64,000 bases of DNA from Acidimangrovimonas pyrenivorans (GTDB taxonomy: Bacteria; Pseudomonadota; Alphaproteobacteria; Rhodobacterales; Rhodobacteraceae). The number at the start of each line of letters is the position of its first letter. Position 1 is the stretch's first letter. The stretch covers positions 806,001 through 870,000 of the forward strand of contig NZ_JBHRSK010000004.1 in assembly GCF_042643245.1 (NCBI RefSeq). Reading direction: 5' to 3'. Below are positions 10,100-19,863 of the stretch, piece after piece. A program made the position numbers and the translations under genes. The notes beneath the pieces are model-generated. The model did not search any database, was not told the origin of the DNA, and saw nothing but the letters and a program-made list of their open reading frames with translations.

Positions 10100-10767
10100 C
10101 CGACAAGCTGACCAACGCCCAGATCGCCTGGCGCGCGGCGCAGGACATCGCCGACGGCGCCTATGTCAACCTCGGCATCGGCTTCCCCGAGATGGTCGCC
10201 AAGTTCCAGCCCGAGGGCCGCGAGGCCGTGTTCCACACCGAGAACGGCGTGCTCGGCTTCGGCAAGGCCCCGCCCGAGGGCGACGAGGACTGGGACCTGA
10301 TCAATGCCGGCAAGAAGGCGATCACGCTCAAGCCCGGCGCCGCCTTCTTCCACCATGCCGACAGCTTCGCCATGGTCCGCGGCGGCCATCTCGACGTCGC
10401 CATCCTCGGCGCCTACGAGGTGGCGCAGACCGGCGACCTCGCCAACTGGTCGACGGGCCCCAAGGGGGTGCCGGCGGTGGGCGGCGCGATGGATCTCGTC
10501 CACGGCGCCAAGCGCGTCGCGGTGATCACCGATCACGTCACCAAGACCGGCAAGCCCAAGCTGGTCGGGCGCTGCTCGCTGCCGCTGACCGGCGTCGGCT
10601 GCGTCACCCGGGTCTATACCTCGCTCGCCGTGGTCGACATCGAGGACGGCCGCTTCATCCTGCGCGAGAAGCTGCCCGCGATTTCCTTCGACGACCTGCA
10701 ATCCCTGACCGGGGCCGAGCTGCACCGCCCTGCCCCCGTCGCCGACCTCATCGCCCCGGAGCTGTGA
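10096..10767 (+). CDS. pcaJ: 3-oxoadipate CoA-transferase subunit B
   Basis: The product has 223 residues, a usual length for the beta subunit of family I CoA-transferases. The active-site glutamate that carries CoA is Glu49 in FHTENGVLGFG. YVNLGIGFPEMVAKF near 23 and VYTSLAVVDIEDGRFIL near 175 are further signatures. The gene overlaps pcaI by 4 bases (ATGA) and ends two bases before the pcaF start, so pcaI, pcaJ and pcaF form a tight operon. Confidence 0.93.
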   Translation: MTDKLTNAQIAWRAAQDIADGAYVNLGIGFPEMVAKFQPEGREAVFHTENGVLGFGKAPPEGDEDWDLINAGKKAITLKPGAAFFHHADSFAMVRGGHLDVAILGAYEVAQTGDLANWSTGPKGVPAVGGAMDLVHGAKRVAVITDHVTKTGKPKLVGRCSLPLTGVGCVTRVYTSLAVVDIEDGRFILREKLPAISFDDLQSLTGAELHRPAPVADLIAPEL

Positions 10768-10769
10768 CC

Positions 10770-11975
<1,206 letters not shown>

Positions 11976-12343
11976 GGCCCGCGGGCGGCGCCCCCGGCGG
12001 CCGGGCTGGTCGAGGCCGGGCTCTGGGCGCCCCCCGCCGGACGATACCGCCGCGCCGGGCGACGGCCCTGCGGGGGCACCCTTCGTGGTGTTCCCGCAGC
12101 GCCCCCGCACTGCCCCACGATGCCACCATGCGCGCAGGGCGCTGTCGCGATCTGCGCCCGGTTCCGATCCGGCCCCGAGCCTGCGCCTCGGCGGTGGCCC
12201 CGGCCTGATCCCCGGGCGGAGAACACGCCCCCCGACCTCTGCCGCGGGCCGGGATCGGCCCGGGCTCCGGGCCGCCATGTTGCACTGCGGCAACGGCTGT
12301 GTATGCTCGGCTTCACATCACAAAACATGGAATTGAAGAACGC
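11976..12343. other. Intergenic region after pcaF
   Basis: These 368 bases contain no open frame with coding character. The only signal I can support is a promoter-like pair near the right end. The left part is GC-rich with short inverted repeats but no classic terminator. Confidence 0.6.
12280..12307 (+). promoter_or_regulatory. Sigma-70-like promoter before the methyltransferase gene
   Basis: TTGCAC at 12280-12285 and TATGCT at 12302-12307 are separated by 16 bases, and the start codon follows 36 bases later at 12344. This is a reasonable housekeeping promoter by sequence alone. Confidence 0.45.
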
Positions 12344-13390
12344 ATGCTGGATCATGACACGGCGCCGACCGGAGACAAGACAATCGAGACCGCGGAAGAC
12401 CTCTCGTCGATCGCGTTCGGCTTCATGGCCTCGAAAGCCCTGTTCGCGGGGCTCCATGTCGATCTCTTCTCGGCGCTCGCGGATGGTCCCAAGACGGCGG
12501 AAGACCTTGCCAAGGCGATCGGCGTCCCGCTCAACCGCATCGTCATGCTGACCACGGCGCTGGCCAGCGTCGGCCTGCTGACCATCGGCGACGACAAGAA
12601 GATCGAGAACTCGCCCGCGGCCCAGAACTTCCTGTCGAAGCAGTCGAAATACGATTTCGGCGACTACCTGCGCTACCAGATCGACCAGCAGATGTACCCG
12701 TTCCTGCTGCAGCTCAACGCGGTGATGAAGGACGACCTGTCCGAGGACGCGATCGCCTCCTACAAGCACTGGATGACGGACGAGGAACAGGCCTCGGTCT
12801 ATTCCGAGAGCCAGCATGCCGGTTCGCTCGGGCCGGGGCGGACGCTGGCACGCAAGGTCGATCTGGCCAAGGCCACCAGCCTGCTCGATGTCGGCGGCGG
12901 CACCGGGGCGATGACGATCAGCCTGTGCAAGGAATACCCCGAGCTGCACGCCACCATCATCGACTTCCCGAACGTGGCCGAGATCGGCTGGCGCTTCATC
13001 TCCGAGGCCGGCCTGGTCGACCGGGTGCGCTACATCCCCGGCAACGCGGTCGAGGTCCAGTGGCCGGGCAACCAGGACGCGATCCTGATGTCCTACCTGA
13101 TGAGCGGCGTGCCCGGCGACGACGTCGAGGGGCTGCTGCGCAAGGCCTACGAGGCACTGGCCCCCGGCGGCCGGCTGATGGTGCACGACTTCATGGTCGA
13201 GGAGGACCGGCGCGGCCCCGCCCTCGCCGCGCTGTGGCAGCTGCAGCACATGGCCTTCACGCCCGAGGCGCGCTCGCTCTCGGTCGGCTGGCTGACCGAG
13301 GCGGGCAGGAAGATCGGCTTCGCGATCGACGATGTCGACGCCCTGATCCCGGCGATGACCAAGCTCGTCGTCTTCTCGAAACCCGCCTGA
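12344..13390 (+). CDS. SAM-dependent methyltransferase of the O-methyltransferase type
   Basis: The product has 348 residues from the ATG at 12344. An N-terminal winged-helix dimerisation domain (LSSIAFGFMASKALFAGL..., KTAEDLAKAIGVPLNRI) precedes a Rossmann methyltransferase domain. The SAM-binding motif is LLDVGGGTGAMTISLCKEYP near residue 180. Further on are ATIIDFPNV and GGRLMVHDFMVEE, as in plant-like O-methyltransferases, hydroxyneurosporene methyltransferase and acetylserotonin methyltransferase relatives. The substrate is unknown. The thioesterase gene starts 12 bases downstream, so the two are probably an operon. G+C is slightly lower than in neighbours at the 5' end. Confidence 0.85.
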   Translation: MLDHDTAPTGDKTIETAEDLSSIAFGFMASKALFAGLHVDLFSALADGPKTAEDLAKAIGVPLNRIVMLTTALASVGLLTIGDDKKIENSPAAQNFLSKQSKYDFGDYLRYQIDQQMYPFLLQLNAVMKDDLSEDAIASYKHWMTDEEQASVYSESQHAGSLGPGRTLARKVDLAKATSLLDVGGGTGAMTISLCKEYPELHATIIDFPNVAEIGWRFISEAGLVDRVRYIPGNAVEVQWPGNQDAILMSYLMSGVPGDDVEGLLRKAYEALAPGGRLMVHDFMVEEDRRGPALAALWQLQHMAFTPEARSLSVGWLTEAGRKIGFAIDDVDALIPAMTKLVVFSKPA

Positions 13391-13402
13391 TCCGGGGGCA
13401 AC

Positions 13403-13855
13403 ATGTCGACTTTCCGCCTGCACGAAGAGCCGCTTCAGGAAGCCTGGCTCGACGCCTACGGTCACCTGAACGAGGCCTATTACCTCGTCCCCTTCAGCAA
13501 CGCGACATGGAAGTTGCAGGACCGCTTCGAGATCGGCACCGCCTATTTCGACGCCAGCGGCTGTGCGCTCTACACGCTCGAGACCCATCTGCGCTATGTC
13601 GCCGAGGTCCGGGCGCCGGCGACCCTGTCGATCGAATCCATGGTGCTGGACGCGGATGCCAAGCGCCTGCATGTCGGCCATGTAATGTGGTCGGGCGAGC
13701 GCGAATGCGCGACCTTCGAATGCATGCTGTTGCATTACGACACGCGCAAGCAGGCAACGGCGCCCTTCCCCGAGGAGGTCCGCGCCGCCCTTAAGGACGC
13801 GGTGCTGGACCCGACCCCGGGCTGGGTCGGCCGGTCGCTGCGCCGGCTGGGCTGA
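13403..13855 (+). CDS. Hotdog-fold acyl-CoA thioesterase
   Basis: The product has 150 residues with the 4-hydroxybenzoyl-CoA thioesterase type hotdog fold. DAYGHLNEAYYLVPFSNATW near 17 corresponds to the conserved D-x-x-x-H-x-N active-site region, and ALYTLETHLRYVAEV near 54 forms the following helix-strand. It recalls betainyl-CoA thioesterases of carnitine breakdown, which have the pattern GHxNEAxY, but the specific substrate is not proven. The gene follows the methyltransferase by 12 bases and faces the 75-residue gene tail to tail. Confidence 0.8.
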   Translation: MSTFRLHEEPLQEAWLDAYGHLNEAYYLVPFSNATWKLQDRFEIGTAYFDASGCALYTLETHLRYVAEVRAPATLSIESMVLDADAKRLHVGHVMWSGERECATFECMLLHYDTRKQATAPFPEEVRAALKDAVLDPTPGWVGRSLRRLG

Positions 13856-13863
13856 CCCCTGCC

Positions 13864-13889
13864 CCGGCGCACCCTGCGGGGGGCGCCGG
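13864..13889. terminator. Inverted repeat between convergent genes
   Basis: CCGGCGC (13864-13870) and GCGCCGG (13883-13889) form a stem with a 12-base loop in the short gap between the thioesterase gene and the convergent 75-residue gene. It could serve both directions. No T tract is present, so confidence is moderate. Confidence 0.5.
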
Positions 13890-13903
13890 AACCGCTTGCC
13901 GCC

Positions 13904-14131
13904 TCAGCTCTCTCTGCTCCAGGCGGACTCGTCGATCAGGTCGCCGACATTGAAGTGGTGATGCGAGAACACCCGTTTCTTCTGATGGGTGTCGACATGC
14001 TCGATGTCGTAGACATATTCGCGCGGGCTTTCGGGGTTGGCCAGATCGACCCCCTCTTCCACCGCGGCTTCGATCCCCCAACTGAGGATGTTCTCGGCGT
14101 GCTTCGCCGTGACTTTCCATGTCGCGGACAT
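13904..14131 (-). CDS. Small conserved-looking protein at the end of the tcu operon
   Basis: The product has 75 residues, is soluble and acidic and has no signal peptide. I do not recognise the family. It contains a histidine-rich segment, KKRVFSHHHFNVGDLIDES, near its C-terminus. The ATG at 14131 is preceded by AGGAGG at ideal spacing, which supports real translation. It lies 76 bases downstream of tcuB in the same direction, so it is probably part of the tcu transcript. A role as an accessory factor of the oxidoreductase pair is a guess from position. Confidence 0.75.
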   Translation of the reverse strand: MSATWKVTAKHAENILSWGIEAAVEEGVDLANPESPREYVYDIEHVDTHQKKRVFSHHHFNVGDLIDESAWSRES

Positions 14132-14207
14132 TGATGCCTCCTGTTCCGGGAACTTCGGTCCCTGGCCGCGACCCTAGCACGGCGCGGCCGCGCCGCCTTG
14201 ATCGCGC

Positions 14208-15299
14208 TCAATGCGCCCGGGCGGCGCGGCGCCGGGCCGCCTCGCTGGTCAGCGCGGCCAGGCGATAGGCGCCGTGGACCATCTTGGAATAGGGCAGCAG
14301 CGCGAACAGGGCGAGGACGGCGCCGAGATGGACGATGAGCAGCGGCGTTGCCAGGACGCCACCACGGGCGGCATAGAGGGCGAGGCCGCTGGCCCCGGTC
14401 CAGAACAGCATCCAGGTGAACCCGCTTTCGCCCTTGCGCAGCCCGGTCGCCCCCAGCGCCGGGTCGGCCCGGCGCTTGAGCGTGGCCAGCCACAGGGTGC
14501 CGGTGCAGAGCAGCAGCCCGCCGGGCAGGCCGAGCAGTTTCGGCGGGCTGAAGGGGCCATAGGGGGCGTGCAGGGCGAAGGCGTAATGCATGACGGTGGC
14601 GACGCAGGTCGCCGCGAAACACAGCAGGAAGCCCCAGAGCGTGGCCTGATGGGCCCAGCGGCGGGCGTTGGAATAGCGGTCGCCGGCCTCGAAATTGCAG
14701 CCCTGCCCCTGCCCGCCGTCGAGATTGCGCAGCCGTGCCGCGTCCTGTAGGGCCGCGATCAGATCGGCCAGCCGCACCCTGCCGCCGCCGCTGTCGCGCC
14801 AGTAGCGCCGCAGCCCGGCGGCAAGGGCAAGCAGGGCCAGCCCGAAGACGGTGCCGAAGATCGCCACCAGCGTCCCGTGCGACAGCGTGGCATAGAAGGC
14901 CCGCCCGCCGGCCGGCCGCAGCAGCGCGGCCGCCAGCGCGATCAGCAGGGTGGCGACGACCAGCACCGCCGCCTGCGCCGCCGCGCTGCGATGGAACAGC
15001 CGCGCCAGTCCGCGCGGCCGGCTGGCGGCCTCCCAGCTGCCCTGGCGCAGTTCGGCCAGCGCGGCGGGCAGGTTGAGGGCGAATTCGTGCGGCGCGGTAT
15101 ATTGGCAGGCGTAGAAGCAGCCGCGGCAGTTGTGGCACAGGTTGGCGAGGTGCAGCAGGTCGGCCCCGGCGAAGCTCTTGTTGCGGGTCATCGCCGGGAA
15201 GACGGCGCAGTAGCCCTCGCAATAGCGGCAGGCGTTGCAGATGCCGACCTGGCGCCGGGCCTCCCCGGTCGCGGCGTCGAGACTTGGATCAGGCGGCAT
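14208..15299 (-). CDS. tcuB: Tricarballylate-utilisation protein TcuB: Fe-S and membrane electron-transfer subunit
   Basis: The product has 363 residues from the ATG at 15299. Two cysteine clusters near the N-terminus, CNACRYCEGYC and CHNCRGCFYACQY, can hold two Fe-S centres. Several membrane segments follow, and the C-terminal half has hydrophobic helices with histidines, as in the TcuB/CitB family. In Salmonella TcuB passes electrons from reduced TcuA flavin to the quinone pool. The start overlaps the end of tcuA by 11 bases. An upstream in-frame ATG at 15335 lies deeper inside tcuA and is less likely. Confidence 0.88.
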   Translation of the reverse strand: MPPDPSLDAATGEARRQVGICNACRYCEGYCAVFPAMTRNKSFAGADLLHLANLCHNCRGCFYACQYTAPHEFALNLPAALAELRQGSWEAASRPRGLARLFHRSAAAQAAVLVVATLLIALAAALLRPAGGRAFYATLSHGTLVAIFGTVFGLALLALAAGLRRYWRDSGGGRVRLADLIAALQDAARLRNLDGGQGQGCNFEAGDRYSNARRWAHQATLWGFLLCFAATCVATVMHYAFALHAPYGPFSPPKLLGLPGGLLLCTGTLWLATLKRRADPALGATGLRKGESGFTWMLFWTGASGLALYAARGGVLATPLLIVHLGAVLALFALLPYSKMVHGAYRLAALTSEAARRRAARAH

Positions 15300-16731
15300 C
15301 GGCGGCTCCCGTTGCGCAGGCGGCCGCCCCGGCACCGGCGATGCGGCCGAAGACGGTGCCGATGGTCATGCCGAAACCGGCAAGATAGCCCTGGCCGAGG
15401 ATCGAGCCGGCCATCGTCTCGCCCGCCGCGAAGACATTGCCCAGCGGCCCGCCCTTCGCCTGCACCCGGGCATCGGCATCCACCTTGAGCCCGAGATAGG
15501 TGAAGGTGACGCCGGGCCGCAGCGGGTAGCCGGAAAAGGGCGGCGTGTCGATCGGCCGGGCCCAGTTGGTCTTGGCCGGATGCAGCCCCTCGGTCGCCAG
15601 TCCGTCGAGCTCGGTCGGCCGGAACGGCCCGGCGCGGCAGGCGGCATTATAGGCGGCGACGGTCTCGACCAGCCTTTGCGGCGGCAGGCCGAGGCGGCCG
15701 GCGAGCCCTTCCAGCGTGTCGGCCGTCTCCGGCGGGAAGACCGAGGGCATGAACAGCCCGTCGGCCTTGGCGTCGAGGATGGCGAAGGCCAGTTGATCGG
15801 GCTGGGCGGCGACCAGCCGACCCCAGATCGCATAGCGCTTGGGCCAGACATCCTCGCCCTCGTCGTAGAACCGGTCGCCGTTCCGGTTCACCACCACCGA
15901 GAACGGCACGCAATCCAGCCGCGTCACGATCCCGCCGTCGAATTTCGGCGCCCGGCCGTCGATGGCGACGGCATGGCACTCGGTCGGATCGCCGACCGGG
16001 GTGCAACCCTGGTCGAGCAGGTCGCGCAGCACCCGGCCGCGGTTATAGGGTGTGCCGCGGATGAGGAAATTCGCCGCCGCCGGCCCCCAGGCCCGGGTCA
16101 GCCAGTCGATATTGGCCTGGAAGCCGCCGGCCGCCACCACCAGCGCCCGGCCCGCGACGGTCCGGGCCACGCCGCCGATCTGCACCTCGACATGGCGGAA
16201 CCGGTCGCCGTCGAGCGCGACATGGCTGACCTCGGTCTCGTAGACGACGGTGACGCCCAGCTCCTCGGCCCGCTGGTAATAGGCGTTGACCAGCGCCTTG
16301 CCGCCGCCGAGGAAGAAGGCATTGGTCCGCGCCAGTGACAGCGTGCCGGAAAGCGAGGGCTGGAAGCGCACGCCATGGGCCTGCATCCACGGCAGGCAGT
16401 CCTGCGAGCGGCGGATCACCAGCCGGGCGAGAGCGGGATCGGTCTTGCCGCCGGTCACCTTCATCAGGTCGTCGAGATACTCGGCCTCGTCGTAGCGCCC
16501 GGTCAGCACCGAGAGCGGGCCGTCATGGCGGCAGCGGAAGTTGCGGGTGTGGCGCGAATTGCCGCCGCGATAGGGTTTCGGCGCGGTTTCGAGGATCAGC
16601 ACCCGCGCCCCGGCCTCGGCCGCGGTCAGCGCGGCGCAGAGCCCGGCATTGCCGCCACCGACGACGATCACGTCCCAGCCCGTCGCCTGCGGCCCTTCGA
16701 CCTCCGCTTCAACCACCGCTTCAGCCACCAC
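15289..16731 (-). CDS. tcuA: FAD-dependent tricarballylate dehydrogenase TcuA
   Basis: The product has about 480 residues with a GTG start proposed at 16731, directly after the stop of the GntR gene (TGAGGTG) with GAGG just upstream. Alternative GTG codons exist at 16728 and 16716, and there is no ATG. The FAD-binding motif DVIVVGGGNAGLCAALTAAE and the RGGNSRHTRNFR segment are typical of TcuA and related succinate dehydrogenase/fumarate reductase flavoproteins. The C-terminal segment GNVFAAGETMAGSILGQGY closes the flavin site. TcuA oxidises tricarballylate to cis-aconitate in Salmonella; the true substrate here could be a related acid. Confidence 0.88.
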   Translation of the reverse strand: MVAEAVVEAEVEGPQATGWDVIVVGGGNAGLCAALTAAEAGARVLILETAPKPYRGGNSRHTRNFRCRHDGPLSVLTGRYDEAEYLDDLMKVTGGKTDPALARLVIRRSQDCLPWMQAHGVRFQPSLSGTLSLARTNAFFLGGGKALVNAYYQRAEELGVTVVYETEVSHVALDGDRFRHVEVQIGGVARTVAGRALVVAAGGFQANIDWLTRAWGPAAANFLIRGTPYNRGRVLRDLLDQGCTPVGDPTECHAVAIDGRAPKFDGGIVTRLDCVPFSVVVNRNGDRFYDEGEDVWPKRYAIWGRLVAAQPDQLAFAILDAKADGLFMPSVFPPETADTLEGLAGRLGLPPQRLVETVAAYNAACRAGPFRPTELDGLATEGLHPAKTNWARPIDTPPFSGYPLRPGVTFTYLGLKVDADARVQAKGGPLGNVFAAGETMAGSILGQGYLAGFGMTIGTVFGRIAGAGAAACATGAADAA

Positions 16732-16732
16732 C

Positions 16733-17416
16733 TCAGCCCTCGTCGAGCGGCCGCTCGGCCAGGCGGAAACCGCGCAGCCGGGCGCGGTGGGCGGCCTCGA
16801 TATGGGCCCGCATCGCCGCCTCGGCCCGGGCGCCGTCGCGGCCGCGCAGGGCGTCGAGCAGCACGCCATGTTCCTGCACCGCCTCGGCGGCGCGGGCGGG
16901 ATCGGTCAGGGTCGACGGGCCGAGGATCAGCAGGGTTTTCTGCAACGCCTGCGACGCCTTGATCAGGTAGCGGTTGCGCGCCGCGTCGAGCAGGATGGCG
17001 TGGAAATGGCGGTTGAGCCGGTAGGTCGTGGCGCTGTCGGGAAAGCGCGCCAGCTCCTCGTTGACGCTGGCCAGCTCGTCGAGCTCGATCTCCGAAGCCG
17101 CCCGCGCCGCCATCCGCGCCGCCGTCCCTTCCAGCACGGCGCGCATCTCGTAAAGCTCCATCACCTCGCTGCGGTCGAGCACCCGGATCACCGCGCCCTG
17201 GCGCGGCAGGTGGGTCACCAGCCCCTCGGCCTCGAGCGTCCGGATCGCCTCGCGCACCGGGGTGCGGCTGATCCCCATCCGCTCGGCCAGCTGGGTCTCG
17301 CGCAGCCGCGCCCCGGGCATCAGCTCGCCGCGCCGGATCTCGTCGACAAGCCGCAGGTAGGCCTGGTGGCCCTGCCCGCCCTCGCTGCCCTCAGTCGCCT
17401 CGTCGGAGCCGGCCAT
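16733..17416 (-). CDS. GntR-family (FadR/FCD subfamily) regulator
   Basis: The product has 227 residues. The N-terminal winged helix is the classic GntR type (LRETQLAERMGISRTPVREA, then AIRTLEAEGLVTHLPRQGA). The C-terminal all-helical FCD ligand domain shows LYEMRAVLEGTAARMAARAA and NRHFHAILLDAARN, with histidines that commonly hold a metal. It is the first gene before tcuA, whose GTG start abuts its stop, and it faces the LIV-type transporter operon. It may control both. The well-studied Salmonella tcu genes use a LysR regulator instead, so this arrangement differs. Confidence 0.92.
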   Translation of the reverse strand: MAGSDEATEGSEGGQGHQAYLRLVDEIRRGELMPGARLRETQLAERMGISRTPVREAIRTLEAEGLVTHLPRQGAVIRVLDRSEVMELYEMRAVLEGTAARMAARAASEIELDELASVNEELARFPDSATTYRLNRHFHAILLDAARNRYLIKASQALQKTLLILGPSTLTDPARAAEAVQEHGVLLDALRGRDGARAEAAMRAHIEAAHRARLRGFRLAERPLDEG

Positions 17417-17435
17417 TTCACCCTCGGATTGTAAT

Positions 17436-17451
17436 GTATCCGGAAGTATAC
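17436..17451. promoter_or_regulatory. Possible GntR operator in the divergent region
   Basis: GTAT (17436-17439) and ATAC (17448-17451) frame an 8-base centre, with the hexamer palindrome GTATAC at 17446-17451, 20 bases upstream of the gntR start. FadR-subfamily operators often contain GT...AC symmetry around a short A+T core. The fit is suggestive only. Confidence 0.35.
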
Positions 17452-17669
17452 GAGCGGATGCGATTTCGTCAATGTGAACAGAACATCACGTTTGTCTGAC
17501 ATATGCTCGCCCGGAGAGCGCGATTCGCGCCGGCACGGACCGGGCAGGAACAAGGCCCGGACAACCGGGGGCGGAGCGCGCGGGGAGGAAACCGGGGGCC
17601 CTCGGCGCCGCGCGGCAGGCCGTGCGCCGCCACAGCCCCCAAAGGACGAGTCAAAGGGAGGAGATTTCG

Positions 17670-18887
17670 ATGAAACTGATGTCTCGCAAGGGCATGACGG
17701 CGCTGATGGCCGCGGCCTCGCTGATCGGGATGGGCGCGGCGGCGCAGGCCGACAACGTCATCACCCTGGGCGCCTCGGTCCAGCTGACCGGCGCGCTGGC
17801 CAATACCGGCCGCTACTACAAGGACGCCTACCAGTTCGCGATCGACAAGATCAACGCGGCGGGCGGCGTCAAGGTCGGCGACAAGCACTACACGCTCAAG
17901 CTCGACCTGCTCGACAACCAGTCCAACCCCAGCCTCAGCGTGCGCCAATACGTCCAGCTGGTCAGCGCCGACAAGGTCAATTTCCTGCTCGGGCCCTTCG
18001 CCTCGAACTACGTCATCTCGGACAGCTCGGTGGCCGAGAAATACCAGATTCCGATGGTCGAGGGCGGCGGCGCCTCGGGCCAGATCTTCTCGCGCGGCTA
18101 CAAATACGTCTTCGGCACCCTGCCGGCGGCGAACGACTACTTCGCCTCGACCATCGCGATGATGGGCAAGCTCAAGCCCGAGGCCAGGACCGTGGCGCTG
18201 GTCGCGGCCGATGACAGCTTCGACGTCTCGGTCGCCAAGGGCACCCGCGCCCATCTCAAGCAGGCCGGGCTGAAGATCGCCGTCGACGAGACCTATCGCG
18301 AGAACAGCAGCGACTTCTCGACCATCCTGACCAAGATCAAGGCGGCCCATGTCGACGCCATCCTGTGGAGCGGGCACGAGACCGAGGCGATGAACTTCAT
18401 CCGCCAGATGAAGGACCTCAACGTCTCGCCGGCCGACCTGTCGGCCTTCACCGTCGGCGTGCCGACCGCCGATTTCCGCAACGCCCTCGGCAAGGACGCC
18501 AACTACGCCTTCGGCATGACCTCGTGGCTGCCCAGCCCGCAGCTCAAGGACAAGTGGTTCGGCGACGCCGCCACCTTCGCCAAGGACTACAAGGCGAAAT
18601 ACGGCTATGCCCCGGATTACCACGCCGCCTCGGGCGCCGCGGATATCGAGACCTATGCGATGGCGATCGAGAAGGCCGGCTCGCTCGATCCCAAGAAGGT
18701 GCGCGACGCCATCGCGGCGAGCAACTTCCAGAGCCTCTATGCCCATGTCAAATACGGCAAGAACGGCCAGATCGCGCTGCCGCAGATCGTGGTCCAGGTC
18801 CAGAACGGCAACCTGGAACCGGTCTACACCACCAAGTTCCTCAACAAGCCGATGTACCCGGTCCCGGCCTGGGGCGACCGCGGCTGA
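17670..18887 (+). CDS. LIV-type ABC transporter periplasmic binding protein
   Basis: The product has 405 residues from the ATG at 17670, which is preceded by GGGAGGAGATTTCG. A Sec signal peptide (MKLMSRKGMTALMAAASLIG..., cleavage after AQA near 27) is followed by a type I periplasmic binding fold. Family marks are ITLGASVQLTGALANTGRYY, INAAGGVKVGDKHYTLKL and DYHAASGAADIETYAMAIE. Ligands of this family include branched-chain amino acids, amides, urea and aromatic acids, and none can be chosen here. Four transporter genes follow in order. A gap of 118 bases to the first permease allows higher expression of the binding protein. Confidence 0.92.
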   Translation: MKLMSRKGMTALMAAASLIGMGAAAQADNVITLGASVQLTGALANTGRYYKDAYQFAIDKINAAGGVKVGDKHYTLKLDLLDNQSNPSLSVRQYVQLVSADKVNFLLGPFASNYVISDSSVAEKYQIPMVEGGGASGQIFSRGYKYVFGTLPAANDYFASTIAMMGKLKPEARTVALVAADDSFDVSVAKGTRAHLKQAGLKIAVDETYRENSSDFSTILTKIKAAHVDAILWSGHETEAMNFIRQMKDLNVSPADLSAFTVGVPTADFRNALGKDANYAFGMTSWLPSPQLKDKWFGDAATFAKDYKAKYGYAPDYHAASGAADIETYAMAIEKAGSLDPKKVRDAIAASNFQSLYAHVKYGKNGQIALPQIVVQVQNGNLEPVYTTKFLNKPMYPVPAWGDRG

Positions 18888-19005
18888 GCGACAGCCGAAA
18901 TCGACGGCACCGCCGCGTCTTCCGCGCGGCGGTGCCGGCATGTTTCCCGCCCGGCGCGCCGGCCCCGGGGGACGCTGACTTTCCGCCGATCGGAGGATTA
19001 GGCAC

Positions 19006-19863
19006 TTGGTTCTGGCTCAGATTCTGCTCAACGGCATCCTGCTGGGAGGGCTCTACGGGCTGATGGCGCTCGGCATGGCGCTGGTCTGGGGCGTGTTGAA
19101 CATCGTCAACCTGTCGCATGGCGCGCTGATCATGCTGGGCGGCTATGCCGTCTATTTCCTGTTCACCCTGGCCGGGATCGACCCGTTCCTCGCCCTGCCG
19201 CTGGGCATGGCGGTGATGTTCGCCTTCGGCTACGGGCTGCAGCGCCACCTGCTCAACCTCATCGTGCGCTCGAAGATGATCAACACGCTGCTGATCACCT
19301 TCGGCCTCGACGTCGTCATCACCTATCTCGCCCAGCTCGGCTTCACCGCCGATTTCCGCACCATCAATCCCGCCTATGCCGGCAGCAACTTCGCCCTGTT
19401 CGGCCTGACCGTGCCGGTGATCCGGCTGGCCGCCTTCGGCGTCGCCGTCGCCCTGGCCGCGGCGCTGTGGCTGCTGCTCAACCGGATGCGGCTGGGCCGG
19501 GCGATCCGCGCCACCTCGCAGAACCTGACCGCGGCGCGGCTCTACGGCGTCAACCCGACGGTGCTCTACTCGGTCACCTTCGGCATCGGCGCGGCGCTGG
19601 CCGGGGCGGCCGGCGGGCTCTACGGCATGGTCTCGGACCTGACCCCCTATATCGGCGCGAGCCTGACGGCCAAGTCCTTCGTCATCGCCATCATCGGCGG
19701 GCTGTCCAACCCGTTCTACGTCATTCTCGGCGGCATCTGCGTCGGCGTGGCCGAGGCGCTCACCGCGCTCTATTTCGGCCCGACCTATTCCGACGTCATC
19801 AGCTTCGGCCTGCTGGTCGTGGTGCTGGTGCTGCGGCCGAACCGTTCGCTGAGGGTCTCCTGA
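19006..19863 (+). CDS. livH: LivH-type ABC permease
   Basis: The product has 285 residues with a TTG start at 19006, supported by GGAGG at 18992-18996. It is a polytopic membrane protein of the LivH family: the N-terminus ILLNGILLGGLYGLMALGMA and the motif VNLSHGALIMLGGYAVYFL are diagnostic. The conserved EAA-like loop lies near SFVIAIIGGLSNPFYVILGG. The stop overlaps the livM ATG by one base (TGATG). It imports the ligand of the upstream binding protein as a heterodimer with LivM. Confidence 0.92.
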   Translation: MVLAQILLNGILLGGLYGLMALGMALVWGVLNIVNLSHGALIMLGGYAVYFLFTLAGIDPFLALPLGMAVMFAFGYGLQRHLLNLIVRSKMINTLLITFGLDVVITYLAQLGFTADFRTINPAYAGSNFALFGLTVPVIRLAAFGVAVALAAALWLLLNRMRLGRAIRATSQNLTAARLYGVNPTVLYSVTFGIGAALAGAAGGLYGMVSDLTPYIGASLTAKSFVIAIIGGLSNPFYVILGGICVGVAEALTALYFGPTYSDVISFGLLVVVLVLRPNRSLRVS

